From contig JAQTWX010000001.1 in the NCBI GenBank assembly GCA_028689065.1, positions 62,001-126,000 of the forward strand: a stretch of DNA of 64,000 bases. The letters are read 5' to 3'. This DNA is from Candidatus Altimarinota bacterium. Lineage in GTDB: Bacteria; Patescibacteriota; Gracilibacteria; BD1-5; UBA2023. How positions within the stretch are numbered: the first letter of the stretch is position 1; every line of letters starts with the position of its first letter. Below the pieces are notes generated by a model. That model saw only the letters and a list, made by a program, of their open reading frames with translations, ran no database searches and was not told the origin of the DNA. The translations under genes and the position numbers were made by a program. Below, one piece after another: positions 21,971 through 32,767 of the stretch.

Positions 21971-22641
21971 TGAAGTCATTCTACATCTAGAATAAGATGA
22001 AGTCTTGCACTAGATGATCAGATATCGATTATCATTGGCATAGAAGTGGTGATGGATTTTCTATGAGTATTGATTCCTGGATGAGATACAATCATTCCTT
22101 CTTGTATGACCGAATTATGTGGAATAGGAATTGAATAGGTTTTTCCTTCAAGACCTATTTCTAATCTTGCAGTATTTTGGTCATAGCGAACATAGACTGG
22201 TTTTTTAGTATAATAATTGCTTTTCCGATCCATTTTGAGATTTATATCATACCGGGTAAAACCTCGTGAAACAAATTTTTCTTCCCTATAATCAGGGGCA
22301 GAATTACTAGTTGCGAGTTGTACATCAACTATGGAATAACGACCATCGGCAAAACCGCCAAGTACATCAATATCACAGTATGATCCTGTCATAACTTTAA
22401 ATGGAGTAATTTCTTTTATTTCAGTCAAAGTTTCTTGAGAAGATATTTCTCTTCCCTTCTGGATTTCCTCAATTTTATTCAAAACACCAGCCATTTCATT
22501 GAGCTTATCTAGTTTCGCTTGTCATTTAAGGTTTGGTAATTCTTCTTTTGACATTTGGTCATATATATCACAATAAGATTGAAGAAGATTTACTTTTCTA
22601 TCAGGAGAAGACTGGGGAAGATTTTCGCAAGCATCTGCCAT
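21967..22641 (-). CDS. unknown 224-residue cytoplasmic protein
   Basis: Read with three TGA codons, the frame runs from ATG (MADACENLPQSSP) to a TAA that overlaps the tatD stop. The N-terminal third is helical and charged; the rest is strand-rich (CDIDVLGGFADGRYSIVDVQ, KPVYVRYDQNTARLEIGLEG). No membrane segment or signal is seen. I recognise no family. Confidence 0.65.
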
Positions 22642-22695
22642 AAAAGATTTATTTTAAAGATAATATATATTTATCGTAACATATCCTCCTTTCTT

Positions 22696-22723
22696 TTGCA
22701 AAAAAACACAAAGTTCTTACAAT
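22696..22723 (+). promoter_or_regulatory. sigma70-like promoter for the prepilin gene
   Basis: TTGCAA and TACAAT are 16 bases apart, 25 bases before the ATG at 22749. No Shine-Dalgarno sequence is present. Confidence 0.5.
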
Positions 22724-22748
22724 TAGGATATTATTTTCTTCTGGTTTT

Positions 22749-24167
22749 ATGAACTTTCAGTTTTATAAATTCTTAATTTCCTGAGTAAAACAAAAAGGTT
22801 TTACTCTTATAGAGATTCTTCTTGCTATTACTCTTTCGTCGATTCTTATGACTGGAATTGTTGTATTTGTCTCAAGTTCTCTCGGATCGAATATAACAAC
22901 GAAAAGAATTCTTGAAGATGGAAATAAAAATGAAAAAATTGAACAACACCTGATGCAAACACTTGGAAATGTCAGTACGCTTTATGTCACTTGAGCAAGT
23001 TTCGGCGAATACTTAACTGGCACATTCCTCTGAACAAAGAGTTCGAATCTTCCTATAACCTTTCTCGGACTCCGAACAGAAACAGGATACTGTGATAGTT
23101 ATTCTGGAACAGCCGATGCTCCAGAAACTGTTCTCAAATTAGCCATACGTCAATTTGCTGTTCCGACAGAACAAAACAATGTCCCTGGATACACTCTCTC
23201 ATCCACCGGAAATTCCATTTCTTTCGGTACAAATCGCATTATTGGTACTGGTTATCCAGGAAATGATTTGGATACAAACTCTTGAGCTCTCACAGAACTC
23301 TCCTCTCCAAGTGCTCTCATATCATCAGGAAACCATCTTTATATCGCCGACACGATGAATGATCGAGTTTTATCCTATGATATTACCTCTGGTAGTATAA
23401 TGAAGCTTCTTGGACCAGAAAATGGAATTCGAAAACCAACAAGTTTATATTTCTCAGGAAATATCCTCCTTATTGCCAGTAGCTGAAACGGGAAGATATT
23501 TAGTCTCCAAGATGGTGATACAGGAAATGGTTCCACTTTTTCTGGAGCTTTTCAAGTAGCAAATAATTTTCAAGCAGATAATATCCGATTTACATTTTCT
23601 GGAATTTCTTTTGTTACTCAACCAACGACAACCGGAGATTTTATTTTGGACGGAGTAACTCAAAAATTGGACGATGTTGTAACTCCCGGAACAAACTTGC
23701 AATATACTCTCTCCTGAGGAGTTCAGAATTTTTCAGCGGGAACTTTGTATAAATTCAGGGTAAGCAATATTTCAACTCCACCGACAACTCCTGGAAATTA
23801 CACGGTACAGATAGATTTCCTTAGTGGGAACACTCTCCAATACTTCGATACTTTTCATTATTTTACCAAATGAGACGGATCTCTCGAGAGTAATACGGGG
23901 AATATTATTAAGATAATCTCTTGAGGACATATTTATCCCCATAATATTACTGGAGCCAATAATTGGGATAGTACCATCGATTGGAATACAGTTCTCGGAC
24001 AAAATCCCCCAGGAAATGAGGTATTCTCTTCTCTTCCTATTCAGGATTTTTCTTCTCATGTAATAGGAAAAATACTCACTCTTCGATATCATCAATATAT
24101 CAAATATGATTGTATACTTGGAAAACATCAGATAGAAGAAAAAATCTTTAAAATATTACTTCCATAA
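22749..24167 (+). CDS. prepilin-like surface protein with NHL-type repeats
   Basis: The code-25 frame gives 472 residues with eight TGA codons. The N-terminus is a class III (type IV pilin) signal: KQKGFTLIEILLAITL, with Gly before Phe and Glu at +5, to be cut by a prepilin peptidase. Residues about 170-260 resemble NHL propeller units (GNHLYIADTMNDRVLSYD, then GNILLIASSGNGKIFSL). The C-terminal half is strand-rich. It could be a minor pilin or pseudopilin carrying an adhesive head. Confidence 0.8.
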
Positions 24168-24203
24168 AAAAAATCCTTCTCTATTTAAGAAGGATTTTTT
24201 TTT
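24167..24203. terminator. terminator between prepilin and VirB2-like gene
   Basis: Stem AAAATCCTTCT / AGAAGGATTTT with a 7-base loop and long T and A tracts on both sides; usable in both directions. Confidence 0.85.
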
Positions 24204-24212
24204 AGAAGATTT

Positions 24213-24644
24213 TTAAAGATCAGAAAAATCAGCAGGAAGCATATCTCCTCCAGAAGATCCTGGAGCAATCATAATATCATTTTTATTTCCAAAGATTTTT
24301 CCAGAAAGATCCTGAATAGTGGAAAAAATCACTTTTGGCGAAACATAGTTGGAAACATTAAGTCCTAGTAAATCTCCCACCTTCGGTGCAACAAATATAG
24401 AAAGAATTATGATAATAAGTCCTACTACCGCATAACGAATGCTATTAATCGCAGGTTTTACTTTTTCATCCTTTCCTCCAGAAAGAATAAGCATCATTCC
24501 TCCCCAAAGGATAAAAATAACAGAAAGAAAACCAGAAACTAGGACTACAAGAGCAATTCCTACACGGATAATATCATTGATTTGATATGTCTGATTTGGA
24601 TCAATAGCAGCGGAACCTGCAGCAAAAGCTATATCAATAAACAT
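24213..24644 (-). CDS. VirB2/TrbC-like small membrane protein
   Basis: This 143-residue protein has a short leader, two membrane segments (GIALVVLVSGFLSVIFILWG and YAVVGLIIIILSIFVAP) and between them the MMLILSGGKDEKVKPA loop typical of the VirB2/TrbC pilin-like proteins common in this radiation. It may be a pilin-like subunit of an envelope machine, or only share the two-segment layout. No TGA is used. No other type IV secretion genes are in the window. Confidence 0.7.
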   Translation of the reverse strand: MFIDIAFAAGSAAIDPNQTYQINDIIRVGIALVVLVSGFLSVIFILWGGMMLILSGGKDEKVKPAINSIRYAVVGLIIIILSIFVAPKVGDLLGLNVSNYVSPKVIFSTIQDLSGKIFGNKNDIMIAPGSSGGDMLPADFSDL

Positions 24645-24716
24645 AAAGTGTTGAATGAGAAAGAAAATATCTTGCTGTACTATATTCGCTTAGACAGAAA
24701 AGTAAAGTTTTTTGAA

Positions 24717-24750
24717 ATAAAAAACTCTCTATTTCTAGAGAGTTTTTTAT
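24717..24750. terminator. terminator after khpA
   Basis: A perfect 15-bp stem (ATAAAAAACTCTCTA and its complement) with a TTTC loop lies just past the khpA stop. Confidence 0.85.
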
Positions 24751-24760
24751 CGAAAGAGAA

Positions 24761-25000
24761 TTATTCTTCAATTACCTTAAGATTTACACGTGCGTCCATT
24801 TTAGAACCATATACTCGAAGAACTGTACGAATCGCATTAATTGTCTTTCCTTCTTTTCCTATGATAGTACCCATATCTTGAGTATTTACTTTCAAAGTTA
24901 AGAGTGTACCAAGCTCGTCTTCTCGTTGTTCAATTACTACGTCTTCTGCATGAGAAACAAGAGCATTGATAATAAAGGAAAGAAAATCTTTTGGAGTCAT
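24761..25000 (-). CDS. khpA: KH-domain RNA-binding protein
   Basis: This 79-residue single KH domain carries the GxxG loop as IGKEGKT. In many bacteria the gene sits with rpsP as here, 53 bases downstream. KhpA-type proteins bind many RNAs and affect division and ribosome assembly. Confidence 0.9.
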   Translation of the reverse strand: MTPKDFLSFIINALVSHAEDVVIEQREDELGTLLTLKVNTQDMGTIIGKEGKTINAIRTVLRVYGSKMDARVNLKVIEE

Positions 25001-25053
25001 AGAAAAATTTTAATAGGATAAAAGCTACTTTTTCTGAATTGGCTTACAAAAAA

Positions 25054-25284
25054 TTATTTCTTTGATTTTGCGAGAACTTTCGCGAGAGTTTCAGAATATT
25101 GTGCTCCATTAGCAATATATGGTGCTGCGTCTTTTTCATCAAACTTAAGTTCCTTAGTAATTGGATTATAAAATCCAAGAACTTTAATATATCCGTGCTT
25201 TGCGGATTGCTTGTGCTCAGTAAGAACGATATGAAAAAATGGAACGTGTTTTCGTCCTGATCGAGAAAGTCGAATCTTAAGCAT
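25054..25284 (-). CDS. rpsP: ribosomal protein bS16
   Basis: The 76-residue protein starts MLKIRLSRSGRKHVPFFHIV, the bS16 signature, and contains KVLGFYNP. It is followed by khpA. No TGA is used. Confidence 0.95.
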   Translation of the reverse strand: MLKIRLSRSGRKHVPFFHIVLTEHKQSAKHGYIKVLGFYNPITKELKFDEKDAAPYIANGAQYSETLAKVLAKSKK

Positions 25285-25321
25285 AATTAATAGTTATTAG
25301 TGAATAGTTATTATTTTTTAA

Positions 25322-25406
25322 TGGTGCCCCGGATGGGAATTGAACCCATACTCCCATGAGGAACAGGATTTTAAGTCCTGCGTGTCTACCATTCCACCAC
25401 CAGGGC
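25322..25406 (-). tRNA. tRNA-Leu(UAA)
   Basis: This is an 85-base gene with encoded CCA and a long variable arm. The anticodon stem CAGGA/TCCTG encloses loop CTTAAAA, anticodon UAA. Confidence 0.93.
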
Positions 25407-25450
25407 AAAGCGGTGAAAAGAGGATAGAATAAACCATCCTCTCTACCCTC

Positions 25451-25648
25451 TTATAAAATACCTTTCTTTTTAAGTGTTTTAATAGCAGTTGCAGAAAGTT
25501 TTACACGAAAAGTTACTCCTGTAGCAGGATCTTGAACATTTCTCCAAAAAAGATTTGGGTAAAATTTTCTTTTTGTTCTTCTCACTGAGTGAGAAACATT
25601 ATTTCCAACAGCGGTTCTTTTACCGGTAAGCTGACAAACGCGAGACAT
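25451..25648 (-). CDS. rpmB: ribosomal protein bL28
   Basis: The 65-residue protein starts MSRVCQLTGKRTAVGNNVSH, the bL28 pattern, and includes KRKFYPNLFW. No TGA is used. It is in the run tuf-rpsJ-rpmB. Confidence 0.94.
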   Translation of the reverse strand: MSRVCQLTGKRTAVGNNVSHSVRRTKRKFYPNLFWRNVQDPATGVTFRVKLSATAIKTLKKKGIL

Positions 25649-25679
25649 AGTCGAGAGGGATTATTACAAAACAGATAAA

Positions 25680-26006
25680 TTATGATACTTTAATTTCTAC
25701 TCCTACTCCTGAAGGAATATTAATAGATTGAAGAAGTTCAAGAGTTTTAGCAGTCGGCTCATTGATATCAATCAGTCGTTTGTGACGACGAATTTCAAAT
25801 TGTTCACGAGCATCAGAGTTAACAAATGTTGAACGGTGAAGAGTTACCTTCTCAATCTTCGTTGGAAGTGGAACTGGACCTACAACAGTCGCTCCAGAAT
25901 CTTGAGCAGTTATAACAATTTTCTTTACTGCTTCGTCAATAAGTTTATGTTCGAAAGCTCGTACAATAATACGGATATTTGCTGTTGCTTTTTTCTTGGA
26001 AACCAT
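25680..26006 (-). CDS. rpsJ: ribosomal protein uS10
   Basis: The 108-residue protein (from MVSKKKATANIRIIVRAFEH) shows GPVPLPTKIEKVTLHRSTF and SREQFEIR-like text (SDAREQFEIRRHKR). A longer frame from 26051 adds 15 residues that are unlikely to be real. The place after tuf is the ancestral str/S10 order. Confidence 0.95.
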   Translation of the reverse strand: MVSKKKATANIRIIVRAFEHKLIDEAVKKIVITAQDSGATVVGPVPLPTKIEKVTLHRSTFVNSDAREQFEIRRHKRLIDINEPTAKTLELLQSINIPSGVGVEIKVS

Positions 26007-26107
26007 AGAGAATGAAAAATAATAGAAAAGTATATGCTCATCATCTGACACTACATTTCTGTAATGTCAGATAGATGAATATACACGGTGTGTATATAAA
26101 TAATTTA

Positions 26108-27301
26108 TTAGTTGAGAACCTTAGCAACTACCCCAGAACCTACAGTTCGTCCTCCTTCACGGATTGCGAATCGAAGTCCTTGTTCCATCGCGATTGGAGA
26201 ACCAAGCTCGATAGTCATTTGGATGTTATCACCAGGCATAACCATTTCTACTCCTGCTGGAAGTTCGATTGCTCCAGTTACATCAGTAGTTCGGAAGTAG
26301 AATTGTGGTTTATATCCCTTAAAGAATGGAGTATGTCGTCCACCTTCATCTTTTGTAAGTACATATACCTCAGCTTCAAATTTTGTATGTGGTTTAATAG
26401 ATCCTGGTTTAGCAAGAACTTGTCCTCGCTCAACATCATCTCGTTCAATACCTCGAAGAAGAAGACCAGCATTATCTCCAGCTTGACCTTGATCAAGAAG
26501 TTTGTGGAACATTTCGATTCCAGTAACAGTAGTAGTCTGAGTATCTCGAACTCCGACAATCTCGATAGTATCACCTACCTTGATAACTCCTTGTTCAATC
26601 TTACCAGTAACTACTGTACCTCGACCCTTGATTGAGAATACATCCTCAACTGGCATAATAAATGGCTTATCAAGAGCTCGTTCAGGAACTGGAACATATG
26701 CTTCAATAGCATCAAAGAGTTCAAGAATAGTTTTTGCTCCCCAAGGTTTCTCGTAATCAGTAGGATTTTCAAGAGCAACGAGACCAGAACCTCGAATAAC
26801 AGGAAGAGTATCTCCAGGAAAATCATACTTAGTAAGAAGATCTCGGATATCCATTTCAACCATATCAAGCATTTCTGCATCATCAACCATGTCACATTTA
26901 TTCATGAATACGACGATGTATGGAACACCTACTTGACGAGCAAGAAGAATGTGTTCTCGAGTCTGAGCCATGGCTCCGTCAGTTGCAGCAACGATAAGAA
27001 TCGCAGTATCCATCTGTGCAGCACCAGTAATCATGTTCTTAACATAATCGGCATGCCCTGGACAGTCAACGTGTGCATAGTGACGATTAGCAGTAGAGTA
27101 TTCAATGTGGGCAGTATTAATAGTAATACCACGTGCTTTTTCCTCTGGAGCTGCATCGATTTTATCGAATGCTGTAACATCTCCTCCGAATTTATTAGCA
27201 AGAACAACAGAGATAGCTGCAGTAGTAGTAGTTTTACCATGATCTACGTGTCCGATAGTACCAATGTTAACATGTGGTTTGGAACGGTCAAAAGTTGCCA
27301 T
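26108..27301 (-). CDS. tuf: elongation factor Tu
   Basis: The 397-residue GTPase delivers aminoacyl-tRNA. It has GHVDHGKTT, the switch text [20 protein letters not shown] and NKCDMVD. None of its glycines is encoded by TGA, unlike most genes around it. It lies between the small basic genes and rpsJ. Confidence 0.97.
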   Translation of the reverse strand: MATFDRSKPHVNIGTIGHVDHGKTTTTAAISVVLANKFGGDVTAFDKIDAAPEEKARGITINTAHIEYSTANRHYAHVDCPGHADYVKNMITGAAQMDTAILIVAATDGAMAQTREHILLARQVGVPYIVVFMNKCDMVDDAEMLDMVEMDIRDLLTKYDFPGDTLPVIRGSGLVALENPTDYEKPWGAKTILELFDAIEAYVPVPERALDKPFIMPVEDVFSIKGRGTVVTGKIEQGVIKVGDTIEIVGVRDTQTTTVTGIEMFHKLLDQGQAGDNAGLLLRGIERDDVERGQVLAKPGSIKPHTKFEAEVYVLTKDEGGRHTPFFKGYKPQFYFRTTDVTGAIELPAGVEMVMPGDNIQMTIELGSPIAMEQGLRFAIREGGRTVGSGVVAKVLN

Positions 27302-27366
27302 AATAGAAAAAATTAGAATAAATAAAAGCCTATAGATAATATAGAAAAATGGAAAAAAGCAAATTA

Positions 27367-27453
27367 TTATTTGTTTACCTTTTTCATTTTTCGAGTAATT
27401 CGAATAACTGCTCTTTTGAGCTTCTTGTGTGCGTGAGTAGTAAGTCGTGCCAT
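27367..27453 (-). CDS. 28-residue basic peptide
   Basis: ATG at 27453 follows the previous stop by one base (TAATATG on the minus strand), and the frame ends with TAA. The product [20 protein letters not shown]... is very basic and could be a ribosome- or RNA-binding peptide. I do not recognise a family; its place between fusA and tuf suggests a translation role. Confidence 0.5.
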   Translation of the reverse strand: MARLTTHAHKKLKRAVIRITRKMKKVNK

Positions 27454-27454
27454 A

Positions 27455-27667
27455 TTAGATTTTGTTAATGTTTACAGAATACTTCTTGAACTTTTTGAGA
27501 ACAATCTCAACAGCATTTACGAGCCATTTTGTTGATCCTTCAAAAGCAATTCGTTCCTGGAGTTTCTTGTAGTGCTTAATAGCATTCGCTACCTTATTTC
27601 CAGATTTTGCCCCTTTAACATTTACTGAGTAATTGAGTTGTCGAGGTCTTTTGTTACTAACTCCCAT
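27455..27667 (-). CDS. small basic protein, possibly bS21-like
   Basis: This 70-residue Lys-rich protein (VNVKGAKSGNKVANAIKHYKK, ending KKFKKYSVNINKI) lies in the fusA-tuf gap. The first half vaguely follows the V-x-V...A...K pattern of bS21, but there is no firm signature. It is one base upstream of the 28-residue peptide. Confidence 0.6.
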   Translation of the reverse strand: MGVSNKRPRQLNYSVNVKGAKSGNKVANAIKHYKKLQERIAFEGSTKWLVNAVEIVLKKFKKYSVNINKI

Positions 27668-27761
27668 AAGAGAAAAAAATAGATAGATAAGATAGAAATC
27701 CTAAAAAGAAAAACTCATAAGATACAATGCATCTTATGAAATGAGAAAATCTTTTTGAAAA

Positions 27762-27838
27762 TGGTGGAGTCTAAGGGAGTCGAACCCTTGACCCCCTGCG
27801 TGCAAGGCAGGTGCTCTAGCCAACTGAGCTAAGACCCC
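27762..27838 (-). tRNA. tRNA-Ala(UGC)
   Basis: A 77-base cloverleaf with encoded CCA; anticodon stem CCTGC/GCAGG with loop CTTGCAC, anticodon UGC. Confidence 0.95.
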
Positions 27839-27859
27839 AGGCAAATAATAAAACATAAA

Positions 27860-27936
27860 TGGCGGAACTGACGAGACTCGAACTCGCGACCTTCCGCGTG
27901 ACAGGCGGACGCTCTAACCAATTGAGCTACAGCTCC
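27860..27936 (-). tRNA. tRNA-Asp(GUC)
   Basis: A 77-base cloverleaf with encoded CCA; anticodon loop CTGTCAC, anticodon GUC. It is 21 bases from tRNA-Ala. Confidence 0.95.
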
Positions 27937-28105
27937 AAAATTACGGAAGCGGGGAGGAGTATATGAGAATATTTTAAAAATGCAAATTTATTTTTAAGAT
28001 TTTTTTTAAAGCTTCTTCGTGCACTATTTTTTCTATTTTTATCTCAATATTTCAATCGCATATCGAAGAATTATTTGGCAGATTTTTGCAGAATTTTTTG
28101 AAAAG

Positions 28106-28139
28106 AAAAATCCCACATCAAAATTGATGTGGGATTTTT
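28106..28139 (-). terminator. fusA terminator
   Basis: Stem AAAAATCCCACATCA / TGATGTGGGATTTTT lies 10 bases past the fusA stop. The 27937-28105 stretch otherwise shows nothing. Confidence 0.85.
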
Positions 28140-28148
28140 GTAATGTAA

Positions 28149-30284
28149 TTATTCTTCGTCATCGAACTTCACTCCACGTTCCGCACGAATCTTTTCAGTA
28201 AGCGCTGCAGGAACTGCTGAGTAATGAGAGAATTCCATAACATATGTTGCACGTCCTTGTGACATAGATCGAAGATCTGTTGAATATCCGAACATTTCTC
28301 CAAGTGGTACATATGCCTTAATAATTTTTGCCATTCCTCGTTCTGTCATCTCGATGATTTGACCTCGTTTTGAATTAAGACCTCCGAGTACATCTCCCAT
28401 ATATTCTTCTGGAGTGTTTACTTCAACAAGCATCACTGGTTCAAGAAGAGATGGTCGAGCTTTCTTTGCTGCTTCTCGGAAACATTTAGAAGCGGCAAGT
28501 TTAAATGAAAGTTCATTAGAATCGACATCATGGTATGAACCAAATGTAAGAGTTGCACGAACATCCACCACTGGATATCCAGCAATCATACCACGAGACC
28601 ATGCATCTCGAAGTCCTTTTTCAACCCCTGGAATATATTCTTTTGGAACAACTCCTCCAACAATCTTATTAATAAATACATTTTCTTCTTTAAATTCTGG
28701 ATTTGCTTTTCGTTCTTCTGCAGTAATTGGTTCGAATGTAATAATAACATGTCCGTACTGTCCACGACCTCCTGTTTGTTTTTGATGTTTGAATTCTTGA
28801 TCTGTAACTGTCTGTGTAATAGTTTCTCGGTAAGCAACCTGTGGAGCTCCGACATTAGACTCTACTTTAAATTCACGTCTCATTCGATCAACAATGATAT
28901 CAAGATGAAGTTCTCCCATTCCTGAAATAATTGTCTGATTTGTTTCTGGATTAGAAGTTACTCGAAATGAAGGATCTTCTTCAGCAAGTTTTGAGAGTGC
29001 CATACCCATCTTTTCTTGATCTGCCTTAGTTTTTGGTTCTACAGAGATAGAAATAACTGGCTCTGGAAATGTCATACGCTCAAGAATTATTGGTTTATCT
29101 GTATCACAAAGAGTATCCCCTGTTTTTGTATCCTTCAGTCCAATAACAGCTCCAATATTTCCTGCTGGGATTTCTTCGATTTCTTGTCGAGTATTGGCAT
29201 GCATCTGAAGAAGTCGTCCAATTCGTTCTTTCTGTCCAGAAATTGGATTATATACATAGGAACCAGATTTAAGTGTTCCAGAGTAAACACGAACGAAAGT
29301 AATTCGACCTACGAATGGATCTGTTGCAATCTTAAATGCAAGAGCAGAAAGTGGTTCATCTTTATCTTGTTTATAAGTAATCTTTTTTTCGATATCATCT
29401 ACATCAGAACCAGTAATAGTTCCCTCATTAACATCAAGCGGAGAAGGAAGATAGTCTACGACCGCATCCAACACGAGTTGTACTCCTTTATTTGTAAGAG
29501 CAGAACCGCACATAAGTGGATATACTTCACTTGCAATAACCCCAAGACGAAGCCCTTTTTTGATTTGTTCAACTGTAAGACTTTCATTTTCCATATATGC
29601 CTCCATGAGCTCTTCTGATTGTTCTGCTGCTTTTTCAATAATATCAATTCGCATAGCCTGTGCCTTTTCAAGGTACTGTGCTGGAATTTCTGCCTCAATT
29701 ACTTTTTCTCCCATCTTTCCTTCGAAAGTATAGGATTTCATTTTTACAAGATCAATAATTCCTTCAAAATCTGCTTCCTCACCCATAGGCATTTGGATAG
29801 CAATAACTTTATTTCCAGAAAGACGTTTCTTAATAGAATCATAGGTCATCTGAAATGACGCACCAGTTTTATCCATCTTGTTCGCGAATGCAATTCGTGG
29901 AACTCCATATTTATCAGCTTGCTTCCATACGGTTTCAGATTGAGGTTCAACTCCTTGAGACGCATCAAATACTGCAACTCCTCCGTCAAGAACACGCATA
30001 GATCGCTCTACTTCGATAGTAAAGTCAACGTGACCTGGGGTATCGATAAGATTGAATTGAGTTCCTTTCCATTCACAAGTAGTCGCTGCCGAAGTAATAG
30101 TAATACCTCGTTCTTGTTCCTGTGCCATCCAGTCCATAGTTGCAGCACCTTCATGAACCTCTCCGATTTTATGAGTCTTTCCAGTATAGAAAAGAACACG
30201 TTCAGAAGTAGTAGTCTTACCTGCATCGATATGGGCGATAATACCAATATTACGAATATTTTTAAGGTCGGTTGCAATTGCCAT
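28149..30284 (-). CDS. fusA: elongation factor G
   Basis: This 711-residue translocase GTPase has [14 protein letters not shown], the [12 protein letters not shown] and NKMDKTGA motifs and domain IV text GGRGQYGHV. No glycine is TGA-encoded across the whole protein. It heads the minus-strand translation cluster fusA-tRNA-tuf-rpsJ. Confidence 0.97.
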   Translation of the reverse strand: MAIATDLKNIRNIGIIAHIDAGKTTTSERVLFYTGKTHKIGEVHEGAATMDWMAQEQERGITITSAATTCEWKGTQFNLIDTPGHVDFTIEVERSMRVLDGGVAVFDASQGVEPQSETVWKQADKYGVPRIAFANKMDKTGASFQMTYDSIKKRLSGNKVIAIQMPMGEEADFEGIIDLVKMKSYTFEGKMGEKVIEAEIPAQYLEKAQAMRIDIIEKAAEQSEELMEAYMENESLTVEQIKKGLRLGVIASEVYPLMCGSALTNKGVQLVLDAVVDYLPSPLDVNEGTITGSDVDDIEKKITYKQDKDEPLSALAFKIATDPFVGRITFVRVYSGTLKSGSYVYNPISGQKERIGRLLQMHANTRQEIEEIPAGNIGAVIGLKDTKTGDTLCDTDKPIILERMTFPEPVISISVEPKTKADQEKMGMALSKLAEEDPSFRVTSNPETNQTIISGMGELHLDIIVDRMRREFKVESNVGAPQVAYRETITQTVTDQEFKHQKQTGGRGQYGHVIITFEPITAEERKANPEFKEENVFINKIVGGVVPKEYIPGVEKGLRDAWSRGMIAGYPVVDVRATLTFGSYHDVDSNELSFKLAASKCFREAAKKARPSLLEPVMLVEVNTPEEYMGDVLGGLNSKRGQIIEMTERGMAKIIKAYVPLGEMFGYSTDLRSMSQGRATYVMEFSHYSAVPAALTEKIRAERGVKFDDEE

Positions 30285-30407
30285 AAAAAATAATTAAAAA
30301 AGAAATAGAAAAAATATTCTTCAATAAAAAAGAATTTGGCGAGATTGTATGGGAAATAGATGTTTAGTCAAATTTAATTTTATGGTTCTCTTTTCTTTAA
30401 AAAAACA

Positions 30408-30854
30408 CTATTTTCTTATGAGCTCTTTGATGGCCCCTTTAATCACTTGTCGTGGTTCTCCAAATGAAGAATCTCCTTTCTCTACTGAAAATACTCTCGT
30501 ATAAATAGTTCCTATGTATGAACCCGTATTTGTAACAAGATCTCCATTTTTATCGATATATTTATATCATTCATTCGCACTTCCCGTGAATATTTGAAAA
30601 GACTGAGAAAGTGGATCTTTATAAACAAAAAATACATCTTTCTCTGAAAGATTGCTCGTATCTATTTTTCTTACAATATTCTCTGCATTATATTGAAGAA
30701 CAGATAAAGTGTTATTTTTATCATAATCTTCTTCAATAGCACTTCCTTGCATGAGAATCATAACAGCTCCCCCTATTGCAATTACAAGAATTACTATTCC
30801 TACTATAATAGAAACGAGGGTTTCTCCATTTTTTATGTTTGAAAAATTGTACAT
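30408..30854 (-). CDS. pilin-like protein with an atypical class III leader
   Basis: The frame of 148 residues has one TGA (ANEGYKYID) and a TAG stop. The N-terminus reads KNGETLVSIIVGIVILVIAIGG: a Gly then a hydrophobic helix like type IV pilins, but the residue after Gly is Glu and +5 is Ser instead of Glu. The rest is a small soluble domain. It is divergent from a classic prepilin gene 116 bases away, so both may assemble in the same filament. Confidence 0.7.
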
Positions 30855-30970
30855 AATAGGTATACTCTATAACAAATAGAAATGGAAGATAAGAGACTTT
30901 AGCAAACAACTATTTTCCCCTTGCTCTTCGAAAACTATTTTTAGTATATCTGAAATCATCTGAAAAAAAA

Positions 30971-31597
30971 ATGAAAAATCGTTTTACGAAATGAATCATC
31001 GGTTTTACTCTCATTGAAATAGTTATTTCTATTAGTATCTCCGTAATAATAATGGGGGGGATTCTTGGATTTCTCACAAAAATCCAGAGCGATATCATTA
31101 CCTCAAAACAATCCACTCGTATACACATAAGTCTCGCGGACTTTACTAGTACGATGCGTAATTTTGATAAGCTCTATGCAAATAAGGAAGTGATTGTAGG
31201 AGGAAGTGGAACATATAATGTATGACTTCTCACAAATCCAGATAAAACTGCTTGAGTTCTCATTGGAGTAGTAACATGAAAGAGTGGTAATATTTCTACT
31301 CTCGATTCAGATAAAAATACCTATGGAAAGAAAGTTATCGCTTATCAAAAATTAACTACTTGACAGATAGATTCGATACTTGCTTTCACAGGAAGTGTTT
31401 ATAATATAAACTTCTTTGATGAATGACTTTTTAATGATCTCACCGTAACGGATTTCTCTATTATCTCCTACAATTCGGGTTCTCTTTTGGAATATACGTT
31501 TAATGTAGAGACTCCTTTTTATGAATCTCTTCAGGGAAAACAACGAGATAATATAGCCCCAACAGTTACAGTATTCCCCTTTACTCTTGATTTATAA
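30971..31597 (+). CDS. prepilin-like protein
   Basis: A 208-residue code-25 frame with six TGA codons. The leader GIIGFTLIEIVISISISVII is a textbook prepilin motif, Gly before Phe and Glu at +5. The C-terminal part is strand-rich. It is followed after 3 bases by the next gene, so the two form one unit with a minor-pilin look. Confidence 0.83.
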
Positions 31598-31600
31598 AAT

Positions 31601-32764
31601 ATGTTGAATCGTAAATGAAGCGTGTTTCTTTATGCTGTGATGATTAGTTTTTTTGCAGTTCTTATTGGATATATCATATCTATCAAGATAGACACCCTCA
31701 TGGAAAATCTCGATATCCAAAACTATGATATAAAACTTCATTCTAATATTACAGAAAAGGCGAATCTTTCTACAGGATACAGTACATTTCTCAATACTAA
31801 TGGAAGTGGTTTTGTAAATACAATATTATGTCCTGATTCAGTAACAATGAGCGGAACATACGCTGGATGAATATCAGTAACCATACCTACTATTCCATTT
31901 TTCAACAATACTTCTTTTGCCTGTTCTTGATCAACTTTAGAAGGAAATCTTCTTCTCTTATATTCCTCAGGAGGGACATTTTTTACAACAGGAAGCTATC
32001 GTTGATCTACTATATCCTTAAATCCAGGAGGCTCTTCACTTCATACAGGGACATTTTCCGATGGATCAGGAACTTTTCTTTCTTTTACTGCAACTTGAAC
32101 ACTTTCTGATATAGATTTGGATGGAAATTCTGATAACTTTCAAACTTCTTCTACAGGAATAATTATGTACCCGAACGATCAATTCGATGATGATGATCTT
32201 GCAAGAAAGACTTTTTATGGCTATCTCAAAAAGGATATTGGATGGTATAACGTTTTTGTTATGAACACTCCCGTTCGTAAATACATCGGAGCAAATATCC
32301 ATAATACTACTCCTTATTTTTCCAAAGCATGAGATACTCAAACCGGGTATCTTCGATTAGATATAGATAATCCGTATAGTATCAAAATAGCCGAACTTGA
32401 TAAAACACAATTTGAGAGTATACAGGAGATGAGAATTCTAACAGAAAATATTACTTCTTTTTCCACAGGAGGTATCGGATGGGTAATGCCAGATTTAACT
32501 CTCTCTGGAGTGAAAGACTGAGCAAAAGTATTTGACCTTAAAAATAAAGATTATGCGATATTTCTCTCTTTTTCTGGTAATCTTACCAATACATGAATAG
32601 ATTTTCTCAAATACAAAATCTCAATGGAAAATGAAAACGGATCAGGGATTTATATCGTACCAATAGACGACTCGACGAGTGGTATTACAAAATACCTTGG
32701 AACGGATATTCTCATCGACCAAGAAGGAAAGTATCGATATAAACAATTTGAAGTTGCGCGATAA
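31601..32764 (+). CDS. membrane-anchored pilus-associated protein, unknown family
   Basis: The code-25 frame gives 387 residues with nine TGA codons. One N-terminal membrane segment (VFLYAVMISFFAVLIGYII) is followed by a large exported part rich in Ser, Thr and Gly with strand-like spacing. It begins 3 bases after the prepilin stop. The layout resembles PilX-like minor components but no motif proves that. Confidence 0.75.
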
Positions 32765-32767
32765 ATG

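Noticed and set aside
31352-31543. Small minus-strand frame inside the prepilin gene
   Set aside because: It is in the shadow of the prepilin frame and has no start context.
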